Origin: a bacterium
GTDB taxonomy: Bacteria > Vulcanimicrobiota > Xenobia > Xenobiales > Xenobiaceae
Assembly (NCBI GenBank): GCA_022839105.1
Contig: JALHDH010000124.1
Coordinates: 1-17,693, forward strand
Length of the DNA stretch: 17,693 bases
Direction of reading: 5' to 3'
The position numbers and the translations under genes were made by a program. The notes under the pieces are model-generated. The model saw only the letters and a list, made by a program, of their open reading frames with translations. It made no database searches and was not told the DNA's origin. Shown here piece after piece: positions 6,667 through 13,410 of the stretch. The number at the start of each line of letters is the position of its first letter. Position 1 is the stretch's first letter.

Positions 6667-6902
6667 GTCTGGTTCCCTTTCCGGAGCGAGGATCAGCCCC
6701 TGGCCTGGAGTCGCGGCACGGATGGCATTCCAGGTCGGTCGGAGGGCCTGCAGCCTGATGGGCTTCGGGCCCAGAGTTCCCGAACCCTTCGCAGGAAGAA
6801 AACCCGCCCGACCTTCCGGGAGCCTGCCGGCAGGCCTGAAGGGCCGCCAAGAGGAATCCCTGGGGGCCTCCTGGCCTCAATCCCTCCTTTCAAGGTAGAC
6901 CC
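6667..6902. other. Divergent intergenic region (236 bp)
   Basis: The region separates the TPR and DHH phosphoesterase genes and should contain both promoters. I could not identify convincing -35/-10 pairs in either direction. Two dyads are visible: a 14-bp perfect palindrome at 6822-6835, and TTCGGG (6764-6769) with CCCGAA (6779-6784) around a 9-nt loop. No small gene with a good ribosome binding site was found. Confidence 0.5.
6822..6835. promoter_or_regulatory. 14-bp perfect palindrome, possible operator
   Basis: GCCTGCCGGCAGGC is fully symmetric with no loop, so it suits binding of a dimeric regulator better than an RNA hairpin. It lies about 68 bp before the DHH gene start. GC-rich DNA produces such palindromes fairly often by chance. 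Confidence 0.2.
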
Positions 6903-7748
6903 ATGGAGCCTCAAAAGGTTACCCACGTCCTGTACCATGCGGACTGCACCGACGGCTTCGGGGCGGCCTGGGCCGCCTGGAAGCTCCTTGGGGATCGCGC
7001 GAGCTACCTGCCCGTCGCCCACGGTTCGCCTCCTCCGGAGTTGCCGAGCTGCGCCCGGGTCCTGCTGGTCGACTTCTCGTATCCTCGCCAAGAGCTGCTC
7101 GGCCTGGCCGCCAGGGTGAGCGGGCTCCTGGTCCTGGACCATCACATGTCGGCCCAGCGGGAGTTGCAGGGCCTGGATTTTGCCCGCTTCGACATGGATC
7201 GCTCGGGAGCGACGCTTTCCTGGGCCTTCTTCCATCCCGGGCAGCCCCTGCCCGAACTGCTGGCCTACGTCGAGGACTGGGATCTCTGGCGCCACCGGCT
7301 GCCCGAGTCCCGCGAGGTGCATGACGCCCTGGCCTGCGTCCCGTTTGATTTCTTCGCCTGGGATGGGCTGGAGGTCGGGCTCCTGCGGGCCGAGGGCCGG
7401 ATCCTGGTCCGCTACCAGGACATGCTGATCCGCAAGGTGGCGGATCGCGCCGGGTTCGGCGAGGTGGGCGGACATCGGATCCCCGTCGCGAATTGCCCCA
7501 ACAGTCTGCGCTCGGAGGTGGGGCACGAGCTCCTGGCCCGCTTCCCCGAGGCCCCCTTCGTGGGGATGTGGTCGATCGACGGCCAAGGCTGGCAGGGTTG
7601 GTCTCTGCGCTCGCGGGGAGACTTCGATGTCTCGGCGTTGGCCTCGAGCCTGGGCGGAGGGGGCCATGTCGCCGCCTCGGGCTTCCGCCGGGCCCCGGGG
7701 GAGTGGATCCTGGCTCCCTTGGGCCAGGAGCCGGGCCTTCCCGATTGA
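6903..7748 (+). CDS. DHH/DHHA1-family phosphoesterase
   Basis: The 281-residue protein belongs to the DHH phosphoesterase superfamily, whose members are metal-dependent hydrolases of short oligonucleotides, cyclic dinucleotides, pAp or polyphosphate. The ATG at 6903 follows AAGGT at 6892-6896. The motifs appear in order: YHADCTDGFGAAW (D14, D17), LLVDFS (D57), the signature LDHHMSA (D79, H80, H81), EDWDLW (D125, D127), and a C-terminal DHHA1 motif SSLGGGGHVAASG (residues 249-260). All metal-binding positions appear intact. The short architecture with a YHxDCxDGF opening resembles stand-alone DHHA1 proteins rather than RecJ, and there is no CBS, DRTGG or GGDEF domain. It could be an oligoribonuclease or a cyclic-dinucleotide phosphodiesterase; sequence alone does not decide. 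It is 37 bp upstream of the MFS-PlsC gene, probably in one operon. Confidence 0.9.
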   Translation: MEPQKVTHVLYHADCTDGFGAAWAAWKLLGDRASYLPVAHGSPPPELPSCARVLLVDFSYPRQELLGLAARVSGLLVLDHHMSAQRELQGLDFARFDMDRSGATLSWAFFHPGQPLPELLAYVEDWDLWRHRLPESREVHDALACVPFDFFAWDGLEVGLLRAEGRILVRYQDMLIRKVADRAGFGEVGGHRIPVANCPNSLRSEVGHELLARFPEAPFVGMWSIDGQGWQGWSLRSRGDFDVSALASSLGGGGHVAASGFRRAPGEWILAPLGQEPGLPD

Positions 7749-7771
7749 CCGGGAACCAGCCCTGGGGAGGC

Positions 7772-7778
7772 GAGGTGG
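7772..7778 (+). promoter_or_regulatory. Ribosome binding site setting the TTG 7786 start
   Basis: GAGGTGG lies 7 nt before TTG 7786. Extending this frame further upstream would read out of frame through the 3' end of the DHH gene and add a non-hydrophobic Arg/Pro-rich stretch, so the short start is preferred. Confidence 0.5.
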
Positions 7779-7785
7779 GCGTACC

Positions 7786-9627
7786 TTGAGGAGTTCGGCC
7801 CTGCCCCGACCTCTCCGGGTGCTGCTCGAGTCCTGGCTCTGGGAGGGGCTCTACGAGGGATTCCTGGGGTTCTGCCTGGTCTGGAGGCTGGGAGAGCGGG
7901 CCCTGGAAGCGGGGATCGCTCCGGGCGCCCTTCCGGCCCTCCTGGCGGGCCTGTATCTCGGGCCGTGGCTGCTCTTCTCGCCCCTGGCCGGTCAACTGGC
8001 GGACAGACTCGAGAAGTCGAGGCTTCTTCTCCGGATCCGGCGGGCGGGCCTGGGAGTCTGGGCCTTCTCGGCCGTGGCCCTGGTCACGGGAGCTCCGGCC
8101 CTCCTGGCGATCGGCCTGGCGGGCCTGGGCCTGCAGGCCGCCTTCTGCGGCCCGCTCCGGTTGGCCCTTCTTTCCGAGAGGCTCGAGCGCGAGCACCTGG
8201 TCTCCGGGAACGCCTTCTTCCTGGCTGCTTCCTCCGGAGCCGTCCTTCTGGGCGCCATCGGGGCCTGGCAGTTGGCCTTGGAGCCAGGGTTCAGAGGGAG
8301 GGGCTGGTTGGAGGCCCTGGTCGCGCTGCTCTTCTGCGTGCTGGCTTGTCGGGCCGCTGGAAGGACCCCTGCGCTCCCCGAGCCCCCACCGGGCGCGCCC
8401 TTGGGCTGGAACCCGGTCCGCGCCGCCTGGAAGGCCCTGCGCCTGGCGGCCGGCAGGCGGGTTCTGCACCTGTCGATGTTGGGGGTGGCCTGGCTCTGCT
8501 TCTTCGCGCAGGTCCTGCACGCCCAGGATTCGACCCTGGGCTGGCAACTGGTCCTGCTTGTCGGGGGGCTGGCCTGTGGGGCCCTGCTCTGCCAGCGCTT
8601 CTCCTACGAGCGCCTGGAGGTGGGCCTGGTTCCCTTCGGCTCGGTCGGCATGAGCTGGTTCGCCTTCGATCTCTTCCTGGCGGGACGCGCCTTCCCCACC
8701 CCCGAGATCTCCGCTCCGCTTCTGGGGGCAGGACAGCTCATGGGCACCCTGGCGGGGTTCCGGATCCTGGTCGATCTCTTCTTGATGGCCGCCTTCGCGG
8801 GGTTCTTTGCGATCCCCCTCCTGACGGCCGTCCAGCAGCACTCGGAGGCCGCCTGGCGCTCGTCGGCCCTGGCCGCAAGCCTGCTCCTCAACGCGATCTT
8901 CTCATGCGGGGCGCTGGGCTTCCTGGCCGCGGTGGAGGGGTGGGCCCCCGGGACCGCCTTCGCCATCCTGGCCGCCCTGAACGGCCTGGTGGCGGCCTAT
9001 ATCTACACCTTGACGCCCGAGTTCTTCCTGAGGCTTCTGGCCTGGCTCCTGGCCCATGGGGTCTACCGCCTCGAGGCCCGGGGCCTGGAGGGGATCCCCC
9101 GCGAGGGCCCCATGCTCCTGGCCTGCAACCACGTCAGCTTCGCCGACTGGCTGGTGATCGCCGCGACGGTCAAGCGCCCGGTCCGTTTCGTCATGTGGCA
9201 TGCCTACGCGCGGCTCCCACTTCTGCGCTATCTGATGCGCGACGCGCGGGTGATTCCCATCGGCTCGGCCCGGCAGGCCCCCGAACTGGTCGAGCGGGCC
9301 TTCCATGAAATTGCCGAGGCCCTGGCCCAGGGCGACCTGGTCTGCATCTTCCCCGAGGGGCGCATCACCTCCGACGGGAGTTTGAGCCGCTTCCGGCCGG
9401 GGATCGAGCGCATGGCCCGCGAGTCGGGCGCCCCGGTCCTGCCCCTGGCGCTTCGGGGCTTCTGGGGCAGTCTCCTCAGCCGTCAGCCGGGGAGGATGCG
9501 CCGACGTCTCTCTCGTCCGCTTCGCTCCAAGGTCGAACTGGTGGCGGGAAGGCCGATCCCGGCCGATGAGGTCACGGCGGAAAGGGTGCAGGCCGAGGTG
9601 GCTTCCCTGCTCTCCGCAGAGGCCTGA
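7786..9627 (+). CDS. Fusion of LplT-like MFS transporter and PlsC-type acyltransferase
   Basis: The 613-residue fusion has a transporter of about 410 residues followed by a 1-acylglycerophosphate-type acyltransferase of about 200. The first part has many hydrophobic segments and LplT-like features, including LLFSPLAGQLADRLEKSR (the MFS loop 2-3 motif) and a GPLRLALL stretch. The second part has the acyltransferase motifs NHVSFAD (H449 and D454 of the H-x4-D catalytic pair) and FPEGR (residues 522-526). By analogy with the LplT-Aas pathway, it may flip lysophospholipid inward and reacylate it. E. coli Aas also has an AMP-binding acyl-ACP synthetase domain; the protein ends just after PlsC, so acyl-ACP or acyl-CoA must come from elsewhere. 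The TTG start rests on a ribosome binding site. It is probably co-transcribed with the DHH gene. Confidence 0.88.
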   Translation: MRSSALPRPLRVLLESWLWEGLYEGFLGFCLVWRLGERALEAGIAPGALPALLAGLYLGPWLLFSPLAGQLADRLEKSRLLLRIRRAGLGVWAFSAVALVTGAPALLAIGLAGLGLQAAFCGPLRLALLSERLEREHLVSGNAFFLAASSGAVLLGAIGAWQLALEPGFRGRGWLEALVALLFCVLACRAAGRTPALPEPPPGAPLGWNPVRAAWKALRLAAGRRVLHLSMLGVAWLCFFAQVLHAQDSTLGWQLVLLVGGLACGALLCQRFSYERLEVGLVPFGSVGMSWFAFDLFLAGRAFPTPEISAPLLGAGQLMGTLAGFRILVDLFLMAAFAGFFAIPLLTAVQQHSEAAWRSSALAASLLLNAIFSCGALGFLAAVEGWAPGTAFAILAALNGLVAAYIYTLTPEFFLRLLAWLLAHGVYRLEARGLEGIPREGPMLLACNHVSFADWLVIAATVKRPVRFVMWHAYARLPLLRYLMRDARVIPIGSARQAPELVERAFHEIAEALAQGDLVCIFPEGRITSDGSLSRFRPGIERMARESGAPVLPLALRGFWGSLLSRQPGRMRRRLSRPLRSKVELVAGRPIPADEVTAERVQAEVASLLSAEA

Positions 9628-9637
9628 AAAGCGCCCT

Positions 9638-9652
9638 GCCGGGCAACCCGGC
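9638..9652 (+). terminator. Short hairpin after the MFS-PlsC gene
   Basis: GCCGGG-CAA-CCCGGC forms a 6-bp stem 11 bp after the stop codon. No T-tract follows, so this is a weak candidate for intrinsic termination. Confidence 0.3.
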
Positions 9653-9685
9653 CCCCTCGAGGCGGGTTCCAGGGGTTACCTTTCG

Positions 9686-9715
9686 TTCACAATCGCCTTG
9701 CCGGAAGATGATAGG
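9686..9715 (+). promoter_or_regulatory. Weak promoter candidate for the UPF0316-scpB pair
   Basis: TTCACA (9686-9691) matches the -35 consensus at 5 of 6 positions. GATAGG (9710-9715) is a poor -10, 3 of 6, at 18 bp spacing. The 159-bp gap after the preceding gene makes an independent promoter here reasonable. Confidence 0.3.
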
Positions 9716-9786
9716 GTTGGCTTCTGGAGGGTACCTGGCCGCCTTGGGGCGATCGTGGGAAGAGCACGAAGAACGGAACCTGCTGT

Positions 9787-10389
9787 ATGAACTCCGAAGT
9801 CCTGGTCACCACCAGCCTGATCATCCTGGCGCGCATCGCGGATGTCTCCCTGGGAACCGTGCGGACCGTGGCCGTCGTCAACGGGCGCAAGGGCATGGCC
9901 CTGGGCCTGGGTTTCTTCGAGGTCCTGATCTGGGTGCTGGCCGTCTCCAAGGTGGTCACCAACCTCGACTCCCCGATCTACGCGTTCGCCTATGCGGGGG
10001 GCTATGCCCTGGGCAACTACCTCGGCATCCTGATCGAGGAGGCCCTGGCTTTCGGCGAGCAGGTCCTGCGGGTCTTCACCCGTCAGGGGGACCAGGTGGC
10101 CCTGACCCTGCGCCAGGAGGGCTATACCGTCACCTCGATCCAGGGCGAGGGCCTGGAGGGGCCGATCCACCTGCTGGTGGTGCAGACCGCGCGCAAGGGC
10201 ATGGTGGCCCTGGTCGACAAGGTGATCCAGTTGGATCCCAACTGCTTCTACGTTGTGGATGATGTCCGCCTGGCCTCCAGCGCGCGCTATCGCCAGCAGC
10301 ATCGCCCTTCCGGCCCGGGAACCCACTGGGGCCTGCCGATCCCGGGCAACTGGTGGCCGGGCCGGCCCTCGGTGACCCGTCAGGTCTGA
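9787..10389 (+). CDS. UPF0316 membrane protein (DUF5698-DUF2179)
   Basis: The 200-residue protein matches the UPF0316 family. Three hydrophobic helices occupy residues about 5-85 and contain the family signature ARIADVSLGTVRTVAVVNGR. A soluble domain follows (residues about 90-168) of the DUF2179 type seen at the C-terminus of YitT-like proteins, with GYTVTSIQGEGLEGPIHLL and a VVDDVRLA end. DUF2179 is a small alpha/beta domain with a proposed ligand-binding role; no biochemical function is established. The last 30 residues (Pro/Gly/Trp-rich, from RQQHRPSG) extend past the usual family end. The ribosome binding site is weak (GGAAC at 9775-9779, 7 nt before the ATG). It is 64 bp upstream of scpB with no terminator between, so the two are probably co-transcribed. 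Confidence 0.85.
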   Translation: MNSEVLVTTSLIILARIADVSLGTVRTVAVVNGRKGMALGLGFFEVLIWVLAVSKVVTNLDSPIYAFAYAGGYALGNYLGILIEEALAFGEQVLRVFTRQGDQVALTLRQEGYTVTSIQGEGLEGPIHLLVVQTARKGMVALVDKVIQLDPNCFYVVDDVRLASSARYRQQHRPSGPGTHWGLPIPGNWWPGRPSVTRQV

Positions 10390-10453
10390 AGCGCCTGGCC
10401 TCGCGCGCCCCGGGCCATCCTGTCCATCCCAGATCCAGAGAGGGAATCCGTCC

Positions 10454-11260
10454 ATGAGCGAGATCCAGCCCGCAGATCCGGTCCGCCTGATCGAGTCAGG
10501 GTGCCAGGACCGCATCGGGGTGATCACCTTGAACTGCCCCGCCCGGCGCAACTGCCTTTCGTCGGCGCTGATCGCCCAGACCATCCAGGCCATCTCCGAA
10601 CTCGAGAAGCAAGGGGCGCTGGTGTTGATCCTGCGCGCCCATGAGGGCGCCCAGGTCTTCTCGGCAGGGCACGATGTCCGGGAACTGCCCCAGGGGGGGC
10701 GCGATCCCCTGGGCTACGAGGACCCCCTCGAGCAACTGATCCGGGCCGTCCAGGATTCCCGCCTTCCCGTCCTGGCGATGGTCGAGGGGACCGTCTGGGG
10801 GGGCGCCTGCGACCTGTGCATGTCCTGCGACATGGTGATCTGCGCAGAGGATTCCACCTTCACCATGACCCCCGCACGCCTGGGGGTGCCCTACAACCCT
10901 TCGGGCCTGGTGCGCTTCCTGAAGAACCTGGGTCCCCACCATGCCAAGGAACTCTTCTTCGTAGCCCGCCCCTTCTCGGCCGAGCGCGCCCGGGCGCTGC
11001 GCATGGTCAACCACGTGGTCCCTCGCGAGCAGCTTGTGGAATTCACCCTGGATCTGGCCCGTACCATCGCCGCCAATGCCCCCATGGCCGTCCAGGTCCT
11101 CAAGATGCAGTTCCGGGCGCTCTTGAAGGGGCAGATGCTCTCGGCCGAAACCTTCGAGCGGATCCAGGAGATGCGCCGCGAGGTCTACGAGAGCCGGGAC
11201 TACCTCGAGGGGCTGGCGGCCTTCCGCGAGAAGCGCCCCGCCGTCTTCCTCGGCGAGTAG
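10454..11260 (+). CDS. scpB: Methylmalonyl-CoA decarboxylase (crotonase family)
   Basis: The 268-residue crotonase-fold protein should decarboxylate methylmalonyl-CoA to propionyl-CoA. The ATG at 10454 follows GAGAGGGA with suitable spacing. It closely follows the E. coli ScpB (YgfG) pattern: SAGHDVRELPQGGRDPLGYE, MVEGTVWGGA and TMTPARLGVPYN. The residues corresponding to E. coli H66, G110 and Y140 are H73, G117 and Y147, a constant offset of 7. These ScpB-specific blocks, especially GRDPL and VPYN, separate it from ordinary enoyl-CoA hydratases, which use two glutamates. In E. coli the gene lies with methylmalonyl-CoA mutase, a MeaB/ArgK GTPase and a CoA transferase; none is present here. 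The upstream neighbour encodes UPF0316, and the 3' end faces the POT transporter across a strong hairpin. Confidence 0.92.
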   Translation: MSEIQPADPVRLIESGCQDRIGVITLNCPARRNCLSSALIAQTIQAISELEKQGALVLILRAHEGAQVFSAGHDVRELPQGGRDPLGYEDPLEQLIRAVQDSRLPVLAMVEGTVWGGACDLCMSCDMVICAEDSTFTMTPARLGVPYNPSGLVRFLKNLGPHHAKELFFVARPFSAERARALRMVNHVVPREQLVEFTLDLARTIAANAPMAVQVLKMQFRALLKGQMLSAETFERIQEMRREVYESRDYLEGLAAFREKRPAVFLGE

Positions 11261-11345
11261 CGCTGCGCCCTCTCACCCAGGGAGTGGCCTCCACGCTCCG
11301 GTTCCGACCTCCCTGGGGATTGAGGCCCTCGCCCCCTCCATGACG

Positions 11346-11381
11346 GAAGGCCAGGAATCCCCGAGGGGACCCCTGGCCTTC
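11346..11381. terminator. Bidirectional hairpin between scpB and the POT transporter
   Basis: GAAGGCCAGG (11346-11355) and CCTGGCCTTC (11372-11381) are perfectly complementary, and an inner CCCC/GGGG pair (11359-11368) can extend the fold. It sits between two convergent stop codons (11260 and 11411), where a shared terminator is expected. No T-tract flanks it on either strand. Confidence 0.6.
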
Positions 11382-11410
11382 GCGCCGTTCAGGGCCTCGC
11401 GGCCCGCGCC

Positions 11411-13273
11411 TCAGGCGCTCTGAGGCTCGTCCTGCTCTTCGCTGTGCATCCACTTCTTCAGGAGCGGGGCCATGGCAAAGCAGATCAGCGCCGAGCCGAT
11501 GGCCGTCAAGGCGATCTTGCCGAAGACGTCCCCGTAGACGGCCACGGTCTGCAGCGGGGCCGGGATCATGTTCTCGGCCCCTTCGCCGCCGTGGACTCCC
11601 GTCAACTGGGCGATCATGGCCGCCAGGTAGTTGGAGAAGGCGGTGGCCAGGAACCAGGCGCCCATCACGGTGCTGACCATCCGGGCCGGCGAGAGACGGG
11701 TGATCATGGCCAGGCCCACGGGCGAGAGGCAGAGCTCACCGGTGGTGTGCAGCAGATACCCCAGCAGCAGCCAGCTCATGGCCACCATGCCCCGCGGGTC
11801 GTGGCTCTGGGCTCCCATCCACAGGGCTCCGAATCCCAGACCCAGTTGCAGGAGGCCCATGGCGAACTTCACGGGGGTCGAGGGCTCCCAGCCCCGAGAG
11901 CCCAGGAAGCCCCACAGGCCGGTGAAGACCAGGCCGAAGGTCAGGATGAAGATCGGGTTGGCGGCCTGGAAGATCGAGGCCGGGACCTCTGCGCCCTGGA
12001 CCGTCATCCCCACGTGTTCCTCGGTGATGGCCCAGTCCACCGTGTCCTGTCTGGATTCACGAAGCACGCTGAGCTGGTCGAGGGTGAAGACGGTCTCGCC
12101 GTTGCGGAAGCCCAGTTGGGCCTGGCTGACCTTGAGCGGAAGGGTCTTGCCCACGTCCTCGACGGTGATCTGCTGTTCGGTGAAGACGCGGTCCACGTTG
12201 CGGTCGGTGAAGTTGTTGACCGAGCTTCCCGCCTGCTCGAAGAACGCCCAGAACAGCAGCGAGAAGAACATCAGGATCAGCACCACGTAGAGGCGCTCGC
12301 GCTCCATCCGCGGGCTGCGGATGGCCTCGACGAAGAGCCAGAGCAGGGCGCCCGTGCCGAAGACCGTCAGGGTGTAGCCGGCGATGGTGTCGTGGCGGAC
12401 CAGGATGGCGATGATCGGGATGACGATCAGGAGCCCCAGGCAGATGGCCAGGTCCTGGCGCAGGAAGCCGAAGACGGTCCGGCGGGCCGCTTCGGGGTCG
12501 CGGGGGAGACCCGCGTCGCTGGGAAGTCCGCCCTTGCCCAGGGCGCGGACGGCAACCGCGGCCGAGGTCAGCAGGGCGCCAGCCACCAGGATGTTCACCG
12601 TCAACTGGTAGGGGTTGTTCTGCAGGAAGAAGAGGGAGGCGGCCGTCCCCAGGGCACCCAGGCCGATCAGGATCTGGGTCAGCAGGGTCGGGGCGATGAA
12701 GATCGCCAGGCCCACCAGCATCCCGATCCCCGCCAGGCCGAAGCCGTACTGCCAGCCGTAGGTCTCGCCGACGTAGCCGCAGATCAGGGGAGACATGGCG
12801 GCCCCGAGGTTGATCCCCATGTAGAAGATGGTGAATCCGCCATCCCTCTGGGGACTGTCCTTGGGGTAGAGCGCGCCGACCATCGTCGAGATATTGGGCT
12901 TGAAGAAGCCGTTGCCGCAGATCAGCAAGGCCAGGCCCACGAAGAAGGCGTTGCGTTCCTGGATGGTCAGCATGAACAGGCCCAGCGCCATCAGGATGCT
13001 GCCCAGGACCACCGATTTTCGGGCGCCGAAGATCTTGTCGGCCAGCATGCCCCCGATGAACGGGGTGGCGTAGACCAACGAGGTGTAGGCCCCGTAGATG
13101 CCGTAGGCCTCGTTGTCCTTCAGGCCGAGGAAGCCCTTGATCATGTAGAAGACCAGCAGGGCGCGCATGCCGTAGTAGGAGAAACGCTCCCACATCTCGG
13201 CGAAGAAGAGGGTGTACAGTCCCACAGGGTGCCCGAAGAGGGTCTTCTCCTGCGGATGGCTTTCTTGGGTCAT
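11411..13273 (-). CDS. POT/PTR2-family proton-coupled peptide transporter
   Basis: The 620-residue inner-membrane transporter imports di- and tripeptides with protons. The ATG at 13273 is preceded by GGAGG with 5 nt spacing. The proton-coupling ExxER motif is intact in AEMWERFSYYGMR (E26, E29, R30). The PTR2 signatures FYMGINLGA and GELCLSPVGLAMI are also present, and there are at least 12 hydrophobic segments. It is longer than the usual 450-500 residues. The extra length includes additional hydrophobic segments in the central linker and a soluble insertion at residues about 345-435 (from SSVNNFTDRNVDRVF to VPASIF) between late helices, probably facing the periplasm. Similar long POT proteins exist in other Gram-negative phyla. 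It is transcribed alone, downstream of two tandem hairpins that end the DUF4127 operon. Confidence 0.93.
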   Translation of the reverse strand: MTQESHPQEKTLFGHPVGLYTLFFAEMWERFSYYGMRALLVFYMIKGFLGLKDNEAYGIYGAYTSLVYATPFIGGMLADKIFGARKSVVLGSILMALGLFMLTIQERNAFFVGLALLICGNGFFKPNISTMVGALYPKDSPQRDGGFTIFYMGINLGAAMSPLICGYVGETYGWQYGFGLAGIGMLVGLAIFIAPTLLTQILIGLGALGTAASLFFLQNNPYQLTVNILVAGALLTSAAVAVRALGKGGLPSDAGLPRDPEAARRTVFGFLRQDLAICLGLLIVIPIIAILVRHDTIAGYTLTVFGTGALLWLFVEAIRSPRMERERLYVVLILMFFSLLFWAFFEQAGSSVNNFTDRNVDRVFTEQQITVEDVGKTLPLKVSQAQLGFRNGETVFTLDQLSVLRESRQDTVDWAITEEHVGMTVQGAEVPASIFQAANPIFILTFGLVFTGLWGFLGSRGWEPSTPVKFAMGLLQLGLGFGALWMGAQSHDPRGMVAMSWLLLGYLLHTTGELCLSPVGLAMITRLSPARMVSTVMGAWFLATAFSNYLAAMIAQLTGVHGGEGAENMIPAPLQTVAVYGDVFGKIALTAIGSALICFAMAPLLKKWMHSEEQDEPQSA

Positions 13274-13320
13274 GGAGGCCTCCAGGAATCAGTCGAAGGC
13301 GTAAAATAGGACGAAAAGGA

Positions 13321-13344
13321 CCCGGGTCCTTCCGGGAACCCGGG
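13321..13344 (-). terminator. Intrinsic terminator, distal of two tandem hairpins
   Basis: CCCGGGT (13321-13327) and ACCCGGG (13338-13344) form a 7-bp stem, extendable by two GC pairs past a bulge. On the minus strand it is followed by TCCTTTT, a reasonable U-tract. It lies between the DUF4127 gene and the POT gene and could also act as an attenuator in the POT leader. Confidence 0.55.
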
Positions 13345-13370
13345 CCGCTTTGTGAAATTTCTCTCAGATT

Positions 13371-13396
13371 CCCCGATCCGGCCTTCGGGATCGGGG
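13371..13396 (-). terminator. Hairpin directly after the DUF4127 gene
   Basis: CCCCGATCC (13371-13379) and GGATCGGGG (13388-13396) form a perfect 9-bp stem with an 8-nt loop, beginning 15 bp after the DUF4127 stop codon on the minus strand. The downstream sequence AATCTGAGAGAAATTT is AT-rich but not a clean T-tract. It probably closes the smc-TIM-DUF4127 operon together with the next hairpin. Confidence 0.6.
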
Positions 13397-13410
13397 CGGT
13401 CCGGTGGCCC

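Noticed and set aside
5686..7119. 477-codon plus-strand ORF opposite the TPR gene
   Set aside because: It runs antisense through the TPR gene and across the divergent promoter region into the DHH gene in the wrong frame, with no domain.
7627..7785. Upstream extension of the MFS-PlsC frame into the DHH gene
   Set aside because: The extension overlaps the conserved DHHA1 motif of the DHH gene in another frame and adds an Arg/Pro-rich stretch. TTG 7786 has a ribosome binding site.
6919..8841. 640-codon minus-strand ORF opposite the DHH and MFS-PlsC genes
   Set aside because: It is antisense to two genes with intact catalytic motifs, and its product is a low-complexity Gln/Arg/Pro/Gly sequence.
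6841..11340. Similar strings in two intergenic regions (GGCCTCAATCCC near 6874 on plus and near 11316 on minus) as a dispersed repeat family
   Set aside because: The shared stretch is only 12 bp and the flanks do not align, so chance in GC-rich DNA is sufficient.
11444..13309. 621-codon plus-strand ORF opposite the POT transporter
   Set aside because: It is rich in Gln, Asp, Glu, Gly and His because it is the complement of hydrophobic transmembrane codons. The POT protein on the other strand has all family motifs.
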